The position numbers and the translations under genes are program-made. From Halorubrum sp. PV6 (GTDB taxonomy: Archaea > Halobacteriota > Halobacteria > Halobacteriales > Haloferacaceae), in contig NZ_CP030064.1 of the NCBI RefSeq assembly GCF_003990725.2, positions 1,674,001 through 1,738,000 on the forward strand: a DNA stretch of 64,000 nucleotides, written 5' to 3'. The notes beneath the pieces are model-generated. The model worked only from the letters and a program-made list of their open reading frames with translations, did not search any database and had not been told where the DNA came from. Each line of letters opens with the position of its first letter. The stretch's first letter is position 1. Below, one piece after another: positions 34,055 to 41,209 of the stretch.

Positions 34055-34294
34055 ATGCAACAGAACGTCGGTTCAACGGACAAGCGCGTTCGAACGGCAC
34101 TCGGCGCGGTGCTCGGAACTCTTTCGCTCCTGACGCTGGCCGGCGGCGCGGGGCTTCCTCTCCCCCCGATTGCGGCGCCGGTGCTCGGTATCGGCGCACT
34201 ACTGATGCTCGGCACGGCGGCCACCGGGACCTGCGGGCTGTACTCGCTGCTCGGCGTCGACACCTGCCCGGCACCCGTCGACGACTCGCGGTAG
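34055..34294 (+). CDS. DUF2892 (YgaP-like) small membrane protein
   Basis: 79 residues: MQQNVGSTDKRVRTALGAVL with the family's N-terminal NVGxxDRxxR pattern, two membrane helices (about 18-36 and 41-58), and GTCGLYSLLGVDTCPAP with two cysteines. Relatives are often fused to or beside rhodaneses, and a rhodanese gene lies about 1 kb away. A role in sulfur transfer at the membrane is inferred. Confidence 0.85.
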   Translation: MQQNVGSTDKRVRTALGAVLGTLSLLTLAGGAGLPLPPIAAPVLGIGALLMLGTAATGTCGLYSLLGVDTCPAPVDDSR

Positions 34295-34489
34295 ACCGGA
34301 GGGCGCCGACACGACACCGCCGTCCCCGCGAGAGGGGGCGTGACGGCCGATTTTTGCGGGTTGTCACCGCCGCCGACAGCAGCCTGAAGTGTGTGTAGCC
34401 CCACCATACGGTATGGGGATTTCGCACCAACTCACCAGCCGCGACTGTGATCGCAGCGACCGCGTTGCGCGGGGGCGAGGTGACCGCCC

Positions 34490-35719
34490 GTGACCGACGA
34501 TCCGACGGTCCTCGTGATCGGTGGCGGCGCGACGGGAGCCGGAATCGCCCGTGACCTCGCGCTCCGCGGCGTGGACGTGACCCTCGTCGACCGGGGCGGG
34601 CTCGCCGGTGGCACCTCGGGTCGCTCTCACGGGCTGCTCCACAGCGGCGCGCGCTACGCCGAGGCCGACGCGCCGGGCGCAGCGGAGTGTCTGACCGAGA
34701 GTCGAACGCTCAAGGCCATCGCCGGCGAGTGCGTTCGCGAGACCGGCGGCCTCTTCGTCCGGCTCGCGGACGACGACGCCGACTACTTCGAGGAGAAGCG
34801 ATGCGCCTGCGAGGCGATCGGGATCGAGACCGAGCGGCTCGACGGGGACGCGGCTCGGGAGGTCGTCCCCGGCCTCTCCGAGGACGTCGTCGAGGCGTTT
34901 CGCGTCCCCGACGGGGTGATCTACCCGTCCCGGTTGGTCGCGGCCAACGCGGCCGACGCCGAGCGACACGGCGCGACCGTCCACCCGCACGCCCCGGTCG
35001 AGGACATCGAGGTCGACGAGGCCGGCGTCTCGGCGGTCCGGGTTGGCGGGTCGGTCGACGCCACGCTGAAGCCGGAGCACGTCGTCAACGCCACGGGCGC
35101 GTGGGCCGACCAGATCGCCGACATGGCCGGGGTCGAGGTCGGGATGGCGCCGAGCCGCGGCGTCATGATCTCCGTCGAATACGACGGGCTCGGGCCGGTG
35201 TTGAACCGCTGTCGGGACCCCGACGACGGCGACATCGTCGTGCCGCACGACGGCGAAGTCGTCTTGGGGACGACAAGCGTCCCCGTCTCGGACCCGGACG
35301 AGTACGAGCAGGCGGCGTGGGAGGTCGACCGGTCGATCGAGGAGTGCGCGGCGATGCTCCCGGCGGTCGCCGACGCGCCGGAACTCCGGACCTGGTGGGG
35401 AGTTCGTCCCCTCTACGCGCCCGAGGAGGCGGGCGCAAATCGTCGGGGGATCTCTCGCGGCTTCACGCTGCTCGACCACGGCGGCGAAGGCGTCCCGAAC
35501 CTCTACAGCGTGGTCGGCGGAAAGCTCACCACCTATCGCGAGATGGCCGAGGTGACGGCCGACCGCGTCTGCGAACGGTTGGGCGTCGACGAGCCGTGCG
35601 AGACCGCCGACCGGCGGCTGCCGGGTGCTGACGACCCGGCCGAACTCGACGCGTTCGTCGAACGGTACGGCGGGGCGAATCCGACGGACAGCGACGTCGT
35701 GGGCGTCGCTGACGACTGA
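34490..35719 (+). CDS. GlpA-like FAD-dependent oxidoreductase, short form
   Basis: 409 residues. FAD site VLVIGGGATGAGIARDLALR is followed by GTSGRSHGLLHSGARYAE, VVNATGAWADQIA, TWWGVRPLYAP and YSVVGGKLTTYREMAE, all typical of glycerol-3-phosphate dehydrogenases (GlpA/GlpD). Full GlpA is about 150 residues longer with a C-terminal iron-sulfur region, absent here, and no glpB, glpC or glpK is adjacent. The substrate could be glycerol-3-phosphate or another alpha-hydroxy acid. The start is GTG 34490, which overlaps the stop of a 26-codon open frame beginning at ATG 34412; whether that leader is translated is unknown. Confidence 0.8.
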   Translation: MTDDPTVLVIGGGATGAGIARDLALRGVDVTLVDRGGLAGGTSGRSHGLLHSGARYAEADAPGAAECLTESRTLKAIAGECVRETGGLFVRLADDDADYFEEKRCACEAIGIETERLDGDAAREVVPGLSEDVVEAFRVPDGVIYPSRLVAANAADAERHGATVHPHAPVEDIEVDEAGVSAVRVGGSVDATLKPEHVVNATGAWADQIADMAGVEVGMAPSRGVMISVEYDGLGPVLNRCRDPDDGDIVVPHDGEVVLGTTSVPVSDPDEYEQAAWEVDRSIEECAAMLPAVADAPELRTWWGVRPLYAPEEAGANRRGISRGFTLLDHGGEGVPNLYSVVGGKLTTYREMAEVTADRVCERLGVDEPCETADRRLPGADDPAELDAFVERYGGANPTDSDVVGVADD

Positions 35720-35802
35720 GCGGTCCAGCCGCCTTCCAGCGCTGAAGCGCGAGGGTTACTTTGTAGGTCCAGAAAAACGACCCCCGTGACCGTGAGCGGG
35801 CG

Positions 35803-36387
35803 TTACTCGTCGTCGATCAGGCCGCCGAACACCGAGGTCGCGGTGTCGGGCACGTCGAAGTCGTGGTAGTGCTCGCCCTTCTCGTTCGAGAGGATATTGA
35901 GGGCCGCGGCAGCGCCGTCGCCGGCCGAGATGACCGCCTGCCACTCCTCCGCGCGGACCATCGCGCCGGTCGCGTAGGCGCCCTCGACACTCGTCTCCAT
36001 CGAAACGCCGACGTCGACGAGGTCGCCGTCGAACTCGCAGCCGAGCGACTCGGCGAGATCTCGGCTCGCGCCCGTCGCCAGCACGACGTAGTCGGCCTCG
36101 TACTCGTCGGCCTCGGTCGTCACGAGGAAGCCGTCGCCGTGCTCTTCGACTCCGGTGACCTCCTCGCCCTGATTCCTGGTGACCCCGAAGTCGTCGACCT
36201 GCTGGCGGGCGGTTGCGAGGAACTCGCTGCCGCCGACCGAGCCGATTCCGGGATAGTTGAACAGGTGAGCCTTGTGCATCCACGTGCCGTCGGTGTCGAA
36301 CAGGACGGTGTCGAGCCCGTTCTTGCCCGTGAACAGTCCCGCGCTGAGTCCGGCCGGTCCGCCGCCGACGATTGCTACGTCTGCCAT
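35803..36387 (-). CDS. Thioredoxin-reductase-like flavoprotein, short, without CxxC
   Basis: 194 residues. It has FAD motif VAIVGGGPAGLSAGLFTGKN, FNYPGIGSVGGSEFLATARQ, ATGASRDLAESLG and the second FAD site YATGAMVRAEEWQAVISAGDGAA. It has the FAD domain only: the NAD(P)H domain and redox-active CxxC of thioredoxin reductase (about 310-350 residues) are missing. I know of other short haloarchaeal homologues, so this is probably a real family rather than a truncation. ATG 36387 starts the FAD motif. Confidence 0.8.
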   Translation of the reverse strand: MADVAIVGGGPAGLSAGLFTGKNGLDTVLFDTDGTWMHKAHLFNYPGIGSVGGSEFLATARQQVDDFGVTRNQGEEVTGVEEHGDGFLVTTEADEYEADYVVLATGASRDLAESLGCEFDGDLVDVGVSMETSVEGAYATGAMVRAEEWQAVISAGDGAAAALNILSNEKGEHYHDFDVPDTATSVFGGLIDDE

Positions 36388-36467
36388 ACACAACGAAACG
36401 GGCTCGCAGTGATAAGGACTGGCGAAAGCGGTCATCGAGACGGCGATGCCCGACGAGCGGCCGGCGG

Positions 36468-37391
36468 CTACTCCGAGAAGTCCGTGAGTGAACCGGTGCG
36501 ATCGGAATCGGTCTGGTCGTCGGCGTCGGCGTCGTCGTCGGCGTCGTCGTCGGCGTCGTCGGCGTCGTCGTCGGCGTCGGCGGCGTCGTCGTCGGCGTCG
36601 TCAGGGGAGCCACGTTCGGTACCGGTCGAGGGCTCGCCCCACGGATTATCGGGATCGACCGGTTCGACCGCACGGTCGAGGTCGGCGGGCGAGTAGTCGG
36701 TCTCGTCGTCGAGGCGCATCGCGAGGCGCTGCCAGCGAGCGCTCTGCTCGTCTTCGCCCTCCGGCCCGACCCGCCCGCCGTGGGTTTTGAAGAAGTGCGT
36801 GCCGCGGTCGCGGCGCGCGCCCTCGCCGGTGTGCCCGTCGAAGACCGCATCGTAGGGGCCCTCCGGTTCGAGGTCGCCGACGGGGAAGTCGTGGGCTGGC
36901 TCCTCGCCGCGCTCGCGGGCCTCGGCGCGCACCTCGGCGACGGCGGAGAAGTAGGCGTCGGCGTTCGACGCCTCGCGGGTCGAGCGAGCGCGGGCCGCCG
37001 CCAGCGCGGCGTGGATCGCACAGAGCCGCCCCTTCCACTCGGCAGGGTCCCAGCGCTCGGTGGCGAGTTCCTCGTAGCGCTCGATCGTCAGCGCGACCTC
37101 GCTGCCGGCCCGGAGGTCCTCGACGACGTAGAGGTTCAGACGGTCCCAGAGGTTCCACGCGTAGCCGGAGCGGGCCAGTTCCCAGGCGGCCCACGCCGCG
37201 ATCTCCTCGTCGGAGCGGCGGACCGCCTTCTGGAGGAGACTGGAGACGACGTACCGGCTGTACCCGCCGTCCGTCTCGTTCGGCTCCTTTGACTCTCCGA
37301 AGTCGTTCTCGCCGGTCGCGTCCGGCGTCGTGTCGGTCTCTAAGCTGCCGTCGGACCCGAACGTCGCCTGTCTGTCGTCGCCGTCGGCCAT
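36468..37391 (-). CDS. RarA/MgsA C-terminal-like protein with acidic tail
   Basis: 307 residues. SRYVVSSLLQKAVRRSDEEI then AAWAAWELARSGYAWNLWDR and LNLYVVEDL resemble the helical C-terminal oligomerisation region of RarA/MgsA clamp-associated ATPases, but there is no AAA+ domain. The last 40 residues are almost only Asp and Ala, encoded by a GTC-rich repeat tract (36516-36600). ATG 37391 is chosen; upstream codons are not protein-like. A link to replication-fork maintenance is a guess from this resemblance. Confidence 0.6.
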   Translation of the reverse strand: MADGDDRQATFGSDGSLETDTTPDATGENDFGESKEPNETDGGYSRYVVSSLLQKAVRRSDEEIAAWAAWELARSGYAWNLWDRLNLYVVEDLRAGSEVALTIERYEELATERWDPAEWKGRLCAIHAALAAARARSTREASNADAYFSAVAEVRAEARERGEEPAHDFPVGDLEPEGPYDAVFDGHTGEGARRDRGTHFFKTHGGRVGPEGEDEQSARWQRLAMRLDDETDYSPADLDRAVEPVDPDNPWGEPSTGTERGSPDDADDDAADADDDADDADDDADDDADADDQTDSDRTGSLTDFSE

Positions 37392-37556
37392 GCCCCTCGC
37401 TCCCGCCGCGAGCGACTTAACAACCACGTGTGGGGTCTCGCTGCCCGCGGAGCCCGCGTCCCGGCCGGGTCGTGGGATCTGGACCCCCGAGAACCCGACG
37501 CACACTCGCGTTGAAAGGGAACCCTTAAGTCCGATCCGGCGGCTAGAATTCGGTAA

Positions 37557-37630
37557 CCGCCCTTAGCTCAGCCTGGTAGAGCAGTCGACTGTAGATCGAC
37601 TTGTCCCCCGTTCAATTCGGGGAGGGCGGA
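37557..37630 (+). tRNA. tRNA-Tyr (GUA)
   Basis: The acceptor stem CCGCCCT pairs with AGGGCGG, discriminator A. D arm is GCTC/GAGC, anticodon stem GTCGA/TCGAC with loop CTGTAGA (anticodon GTA), and T arm CCCCG/CGGGG with loop TTCAATT. There is no intron and no encoded CCA. A run of seven T residues follows at 37634-37640 and could terminate transcription. Confidence 0.95.
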
Positions 37631-37900
37631 CTGTTTTTTTAGTTGATTGGTAGTCGACTGTAGATCGAGTTGTCCCCCGTCCTCGTGAGCGAAGCGAACG
37701 AGGGCTCGGAAGGCGCGCGCAGCGAAGCGAGCACGTCTTCCGGCGTTCAATTCGGGGAGGGCGGACTGTTTTTTTAGTTGATTGGTAGTCGACTGTAGAT
37801 CGAGTTGTCCCCCGTCCTCGTGAGCGAAGCGAACGAGGGCTCGGAAGGCGCGCGCAGCGAAGCGAGCACGTCTTCCGGCGTTCAATTCGGGGAGGGCGGA
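37631..37900 (+). repeat. Two identical 135-bp tandem repeats carrying the 3' half of tRNA-Tyr
   Basis: Copies 37631-37765 and 37766-37900 are identical by eye. Each begins with the T-run, repeats the tRNA anticodon arm (GTCGACTGTAGATCGA), and ends in the tRNA T loop and acceptor strand (TTCAATTCGGGGAGGGCGGA). The 5' half of the tRNA is missing. About 65 bases are inserted in the T stem, able to form two hairpins (CCTCGT/ACGAGG and GGAAG/CTTCC). Sites like this usually record integration at a tRNA gene, here repeated twice; an RNA role is also possible. Confidence 0.85.
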
Positions 37901-38059
37901 CTTCTGTTGTGAACACCGTGAGCAGTCAGGAGTCCCACTAGTGGCTTGACTTCTCTCCTGTTCCCGTGACTGGAGTAGATGGGAGACAACGAGCCCACCG
38001 CGCACGGATATCACCGTCAACTCTGCTTGGTCCCCACGACGCATGTTTTATAACCAACT
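37901..38059. other. Intergenic region between tRNA repeats and cassette iii
   Basis: No gene is seen. TTTTATAAC (38046-38054) is TATA-like, and the last eight bases (38052-38059) are the left copy of the presumed target duplication of cassette iii. Confidence 0.4.
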
Positions 38060-38833
38060 GCCTCTGTTGAAATCCTCGACGGCTGATGCAAACGGCCTGC
38101 TGAGTAGAGGACGCACATCTCGTACACTTATGCCCAGGTCTTCGGAGCGTCATTCATCAGGGTCGTCAGGGGCAGTATAGATTGGTTCAATTGAATTTTC
38201 AACCATTAATCCTCCAACGATATAAATCGCTGCGAGACCGAGAATAACAAAGATAGCGCCAATATATCCCAGTTCAAGTCCGACAATAATTGAAACCGTG
38301 CCAGCAGACGCAGCAACCAGAAGAGAGACTATCTGAACTACATTGATGCTTACATATCTAAATTGCTGATCTCGAAATTGACTGAGAGCATTCTCTCCTT
38401 GCGAAGTGATGTGAACCATGTCATCGCTATCTCTATCTGTCTTCTCAATTTCTACATACCCGATGCTCTCCAATTTGTCTGGTCCAAGTTGTTCATTATC
38501 AGCAAAATCTTTCATGTTATTTTTACATTGACTACCATGATAGTAGATTGTTCTAATTGGCTCATACCAACTAGGTTTCTCAATATTACCACGCACCCCG
38601 ATGGAGCGAAGAAATTCCATAATTATGGTAATATTTTCATACATATCAAAGTATCTAATTGATTGTCAAATTAGCGATTTCTGTTACTCTATTTTATACA
38701 CTGGCTTGGTTAATAATCTAGCAGACGATTTACTCAATGAGCGCTTCTCTAGCAGCCATCGTCTGCTGACTACACCCTCTGTATTCAGCACGGCCCCAAG
38801 AACATATCACTAAATGAGGATTTCAACAGAGCC
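38060..38833 (-). mobile_element. Transposase-free cassette iii with IS6-like ends and an 8-bp duplication (774 bp)
   Basis: Left end GCCTCTGTTGAAATCCTC (38060-38077) and right end TTTCAACAGAGCC (38821-38833) with inward GAGGA are inverted copies matching at 17 of 18 bases; both are end type B. The flanking eight bases are AACCAACT (38052-38059) and AAACAACT (38834-38841), 7 of 8 identical, the duplication length of IS6-family transposition. The only gene inside is the membrane protein at 38150-38644. The segment is clearly A+T-richer than its surroundings. Confidence 0.65.
38150..38644 (-). CDS. Membrane protein with a winged-helix-like N-terminus, cassette cargo
   Basis: 164 residues. The first 90 resemble a winged helix (YENITIIMEFLRSIG, LGPDKLESIGYVEIEK, DDMVHITSQGENALSQF). 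Two membrane helices follow (about 100-120 and 126-146), then an acidic tail. A membrane-anchored helix-turn-helix protein is plausible. Its base composition is far more A+T-rich than flanking core genes, pointing to transfer. Family not recognised. Confidence 0.7.
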   Translation of the reverse strand: MYENITIIMEFLRSIGVRGNIEKPSWYEPIRTIYYHGSQCKNNMKDFADNEQLGPDKLESIGYVEIEKTDRDSDDMVHITSQGENALSQFRDQQFRYVSINVVQIVSLLVAASAGTVSIIVGLELGYIGAIFVILGLAAIYIVGGLMVENSIEPIYTAPDDPDE

Positions 38834-38867
38834 AAACAACTGAACCCGGAGCGGCGCGGATTTCCGA

Positions 38868-39461
38868 CTACTGCCAGTCGCGCTCGACCTGGAACGGCTC
38901 CAGTTCGGCGTAGTACGACCCGGTCAGCCGGCCGACCGCGTCGACCTTTCGGATATCTATCTTCCCGTCGGTCAGGAGCGCGTCGTCGACGTGGATCCGT
39001 TCGATCCGCCCGAAGACGACGGTGTGATCACCGATGGAGATGGTGTCGTGAAGCGTACACTCCATGGTCGCCTTGGCGGCGGCGACGAGGGGTACGTCGA
39101 CGGTGTCGGCCTCGCGTCGCTCTAACCCGACGAGGTCGAACTCGTCGGTGTCGCCGTCGACGCCTTGGCTGGTCCGGTCCATCTGGTCGACTAAATCCGT
39201 GGTGACCAAGTTGAGACCGAACGCCTCCGTTTCGAGGACGTTCTGCGTCGAGTCCTTCTGAATCCCTTCGGCTCGGTCCTCGGCCGAGAACATCAGGACC
39301 GGCGGCTCCGCTTCGATGATACCCATGTAGAAACTGTATGGCGCGAGGTTGTCGACGCCGGCGGCGCTCCGCGTCGAGACCCACCCGATGGGGCGGGGAA
39401 CGATGATGCTCGTCAACAGCCGGTACATGTCGTCGACGGCCTCGTCCGGGTCGATGTCCAT
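38868..39461 (-). CDS. Flavin reductase-like FMN-binding split-barrel protein
   Basis: 197 residues. SIIVPRPIGWVSTRSAAGVD and NLAPYSFYMGI mark the FMN-binding split barrel of flavin-reductase-like proteins, with DSTQNVLETEAFGLNLVTTD and TMECTLHDTISIGDHTVVFG. It likely reduces flavin with NAD(P)H or binds FMN for an unknown oxidoreductase. It is complete, monocistronic, and just outside cassette iii. Confidence 0.88.
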   Translation of the reverse strand: MDIDPDEAVDDMYRLLTSIIVPRPIGWVSTRSAAGVDNLAPYSFYMGIIEAEPPVLMFSAEDRAEGIQKDSTQNVLETEAFGLNLVTTDLVDQMDRTSQGVDGDTDEFDLVGLERREADTVDVPLVAAAKATMECTLHDTISIGDHTVVFGRIERIHVDDALLTDGKIDIRKVDAVGRLTGSYYAELEPFQVERDWQ

Positions 39462-39663
39462 TGGTACGTATCCACAAATGGGTTATATAAGCGTTCTCGC
39501 GGCCGCCCGACACGACCCGCCGTCCGCCGCGATCCGAGGGATATCGGCGAGACGGACCCCGAAACGGCGGCTTCGAAACCGGCCATCTGGCCTGCGTCAG
39601 TCGATTAGCGTCCGCGAGGTCGATTAAAAACCGGCAAGAACGTCTCCAATTTATTACATACGT

Positions 39664-39671
39664 GTTTAATA
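39664..39671 (+). promoter_or_regulatory. TATA box of the 39695-42842 operon
   Basis: TTTAATAT, 24-31 bases before ATG 39695, in an A+T-rich patch (39640-39694). It implies one leaderless transcript for all five genes, whose junctions overlap. Confidence 0.6.
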
Positions 39672-39694
39672 TCTACTATGATAAATGATTAAGA

Positions 39695-40216
39695 ATGTCC
39701 GTAGGACAAGAACTACTTGACGTACCGTTCCCTGAGATGGTGGCCAGCATGGGCCAGGGGATCGCGGACGCACAGAACCAGTTAGACATGAACTCGGTCG
39801 AAGTGGCGAAGACGCTCGCGGAGACAGAGATCGAGGTCGTTCCCGCGATCACACGAACGATCGACTCAAGCGGCGAGGTTACGTACTCCTCGGCGGACGC
39901 GATCGACGTCTCGTTGCTGCAAGCGGGTCTGTTCCCGACGTTCTATCAGTTCTCGGAAGCCATCATCGAGGTTGAGATGGACATCAAAACGACCACCGAG
40001 CGAGAGACGAACATCGATGTCAGCGCCAAGGCGCACGCCGGGTTCGGCCTGTGGGGCGGCAGCATCCAGACCGACGTGAGCCACAACCGCAAGTTCGGGA
40101 AGGAGGTCCACGGGACGAGCAAGTTGAAGACGACGATGGTTCCGGTTCCGGCCCCGCCGTACCTCTTCCCTGAAGTCGAAACCGTCGACAACCGCACCAC
40201 TGCGACCGAAGAGTGA
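39695..40216 (+). CDS. Operon protein 1 of an undescribed five-gene set
   Basis: 173 residues, no signal or membrane helix. N-terminal helix PFPEMVASMGQGIADAQ is followed by a long helix, EVVPAITRTID, a strand-rich part with FYQFSEAIIEVEMDI, a Gly-rich segment FGLWGGSIQTDVSHNRKFG, and a Pro-rich end VPVPAPPYLFPEV. The same order of motifs occurs in operon proteins 2 and 3. It weakly recalls DUF2589-type proteins, but I cannot place it. It is probably a beta-rich cytoplasmic structural subunit. Confidence 0.75.
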   Translation: MSVGQELLDVPFPEMVASMGQGIADAQNQLDMNSVEVAKTLAETEIEVVPAITRTIDSSGEVTYSSADAIDVSLLQAGLFPTFYQFSEAIIEVEMDIKTTTERETNIDVSAKAHAGFGLWGGSIQTDVSHNRKFGKEVHGTSKLKTTMVPVPAPPYLFPEVETVDNRTTATEE

Positions 40217-40827
40217 GCGATCCGGCCGCACCGACCGGCGACGAGGGCCGCGACCGCGCTCTCGACGCCCGTACCACCCCACCGACACAGCCAATGCCAC
40301 TACGAGCACATCACCGCACGCCGCCAAGTACCGCCCTCCGACGACCGACGCAGACGGTCGCGGACGTTCCGTTCGACGACCTCGTGTTTCTGTTGGCGGC
40401 GGGCGTCGCCGACGCGCAGACCGCACTCGACGCACACACCGCTGAGACGGTCCGGTCTCTCGCAGCGACCGACGTCGAGGTCGTCCCGTCCGTGACGAAG
40501 ACGATAGACGCCGACGGCACCGTCAGTACGGACGCCGCGCCCGCAGAGCGCCGTTCGCTGCTCGAACTCGGCTTCTCGCCGGCTCACTATCGGTTCAGCG
40601 ACGCGACGGTCGAAGTCGAGGTCGACGTGAGCGTGACCGAGGGGCCGGGCGACGAGACCGCGGAGTTCAGCGCGGACACGAAGTCGGTGATCGACCGCCG
40701 TCGGTTCGACCGGCGCGCCGACGCGAACGCGCGAGTGGTCGCGCGGCTCGAACCCACGCCGCTCCCCGTTCGGGCGGACGCGTCGCAAGCGGCGGGCGAC
40801 GCCAGCGGAGGCGACCGTGCCGACTGA
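40213..40827 (+). CDS. Operon protein 2, paralogue of protein 1
   Basis: 204 residues from GTG 40213, which overlaps the previous stop (GTGA); ATG 40294 is an alternative start. PFDDLVFLLAAGVADAQ, EVVPSVTKTID and HYRFSDATVEVEVDV align with protein 1 (PFPEMVASMGQGIADAQ, EVVPAITRTID, FYQFSEAIIEVEMDI). The N-terminal 45 residues are a disordered Thr/Arg/Pro extension and the C-terminus an Asp/Ala-rich tail. It lacks the Gly-rich segment of protein 1. Confidence 0.72.
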   Translation: MSDPAAPTGDEGRDRALDARTTPPTQPMPLRAHHRTPPSTALRRPTQTVADVPFDDLVFLLAAGVADAQTALDAHTAETVRSLAATDVEVVPSVTKTIDADGTVSTDAAPAERRSLLELGFSPAHYRFSDATVEVEVDVSVTEGPGDETAEFSADTKSVIDRRRFDRRADANARVVARLEPTPLPVRADASQAAGDASGGDRAD

Positions 40828-41209
40828 CGAGTGGCTCGCGCGACCGCTGTCGGAGTTCGTCCGCTCGGTCGCGTTCGCGGTCGCCGAGGGACAGGAAGAG
40901 CTGGACCGTCGCTCGATGGCCACACAGCGAGCGCTCGAACGCGACGCCGAGAACGGCGACCTCCCGTATGACCTTGACGCGTCCTGGCTCCGTTTCGCCG
41001 ACGTCGAGGCCGACTTGGAGCTGACGCTGTCCATCGAGGGCGAGGAGATCCGGGATCCGGAGACGAACGCGGTACGGGGGTACAAACCCGTCGTGAGCGC
41101 GCTTCCGCTCAATCGCCGGGCCGTCGACGAGTACGACATCGACGCCGAAATCGCGAGCGAGGTGCGGCTCAAGATCGCACCCGTACCGCCGGCGACCCGT
41201 CGCCCATGA
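40817..41209 (+). CDS. Operon protein 3, shorter paralogue
   Basis: 130 residues from GTG 40817, overlapping gene 2 by 11 bases. PLSEFVRSVAFAVAEGQ and WLRFADVEADLELTL correspond to the shared helix and strand of proteins 1 and 2; the EVVP segment is replaced. It ends LKIAPVPPATRRP, with the same Pro-rich closing strand as protein 1 (VPVPAPP). Soluble, no known domain. Confidence 0.72.
   Translation: MPTDEWLARPLSEFVRSVAFAVAEGQEELDRRSMATQRALERDAENGDLPYDLDASWLRFADVEADLELTLSIEGEEIRDPETNAVRGYKPVVSALPLNRRAVDEYDIDAEIASEVRLKIAPVPPATRRP

Noticed and set aside
35736-35757. A third IS200/IS605-type end (AGCGCTGAAGCGCGAGGG)
   Set aside because: Only a short GCGCTGAAGCGC hairpin is present and the AGGATGTCA continuation is missing; it may be a terminator of the GlpA-like gene.
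36516-36600. Microsatellite or replication-related GTC repeat
   Set aside because: It lies in frame inside a coding sequence and encodes an Asp/Ala tail common in haloarchaeal proteins.
37631-37900. CRISPR array
   Set aside because: There are only two copies, 135 bases each, with no spacers; they derive from the tRNA gene.
37568-38044. A minus-strand protein with two perfect 45-residue repeats
   Set aside because: It is a translation of the tRNA-Tyr gene and its two 135-bp partial copies; the repeat belongs to the RNA gene, not to a protein.
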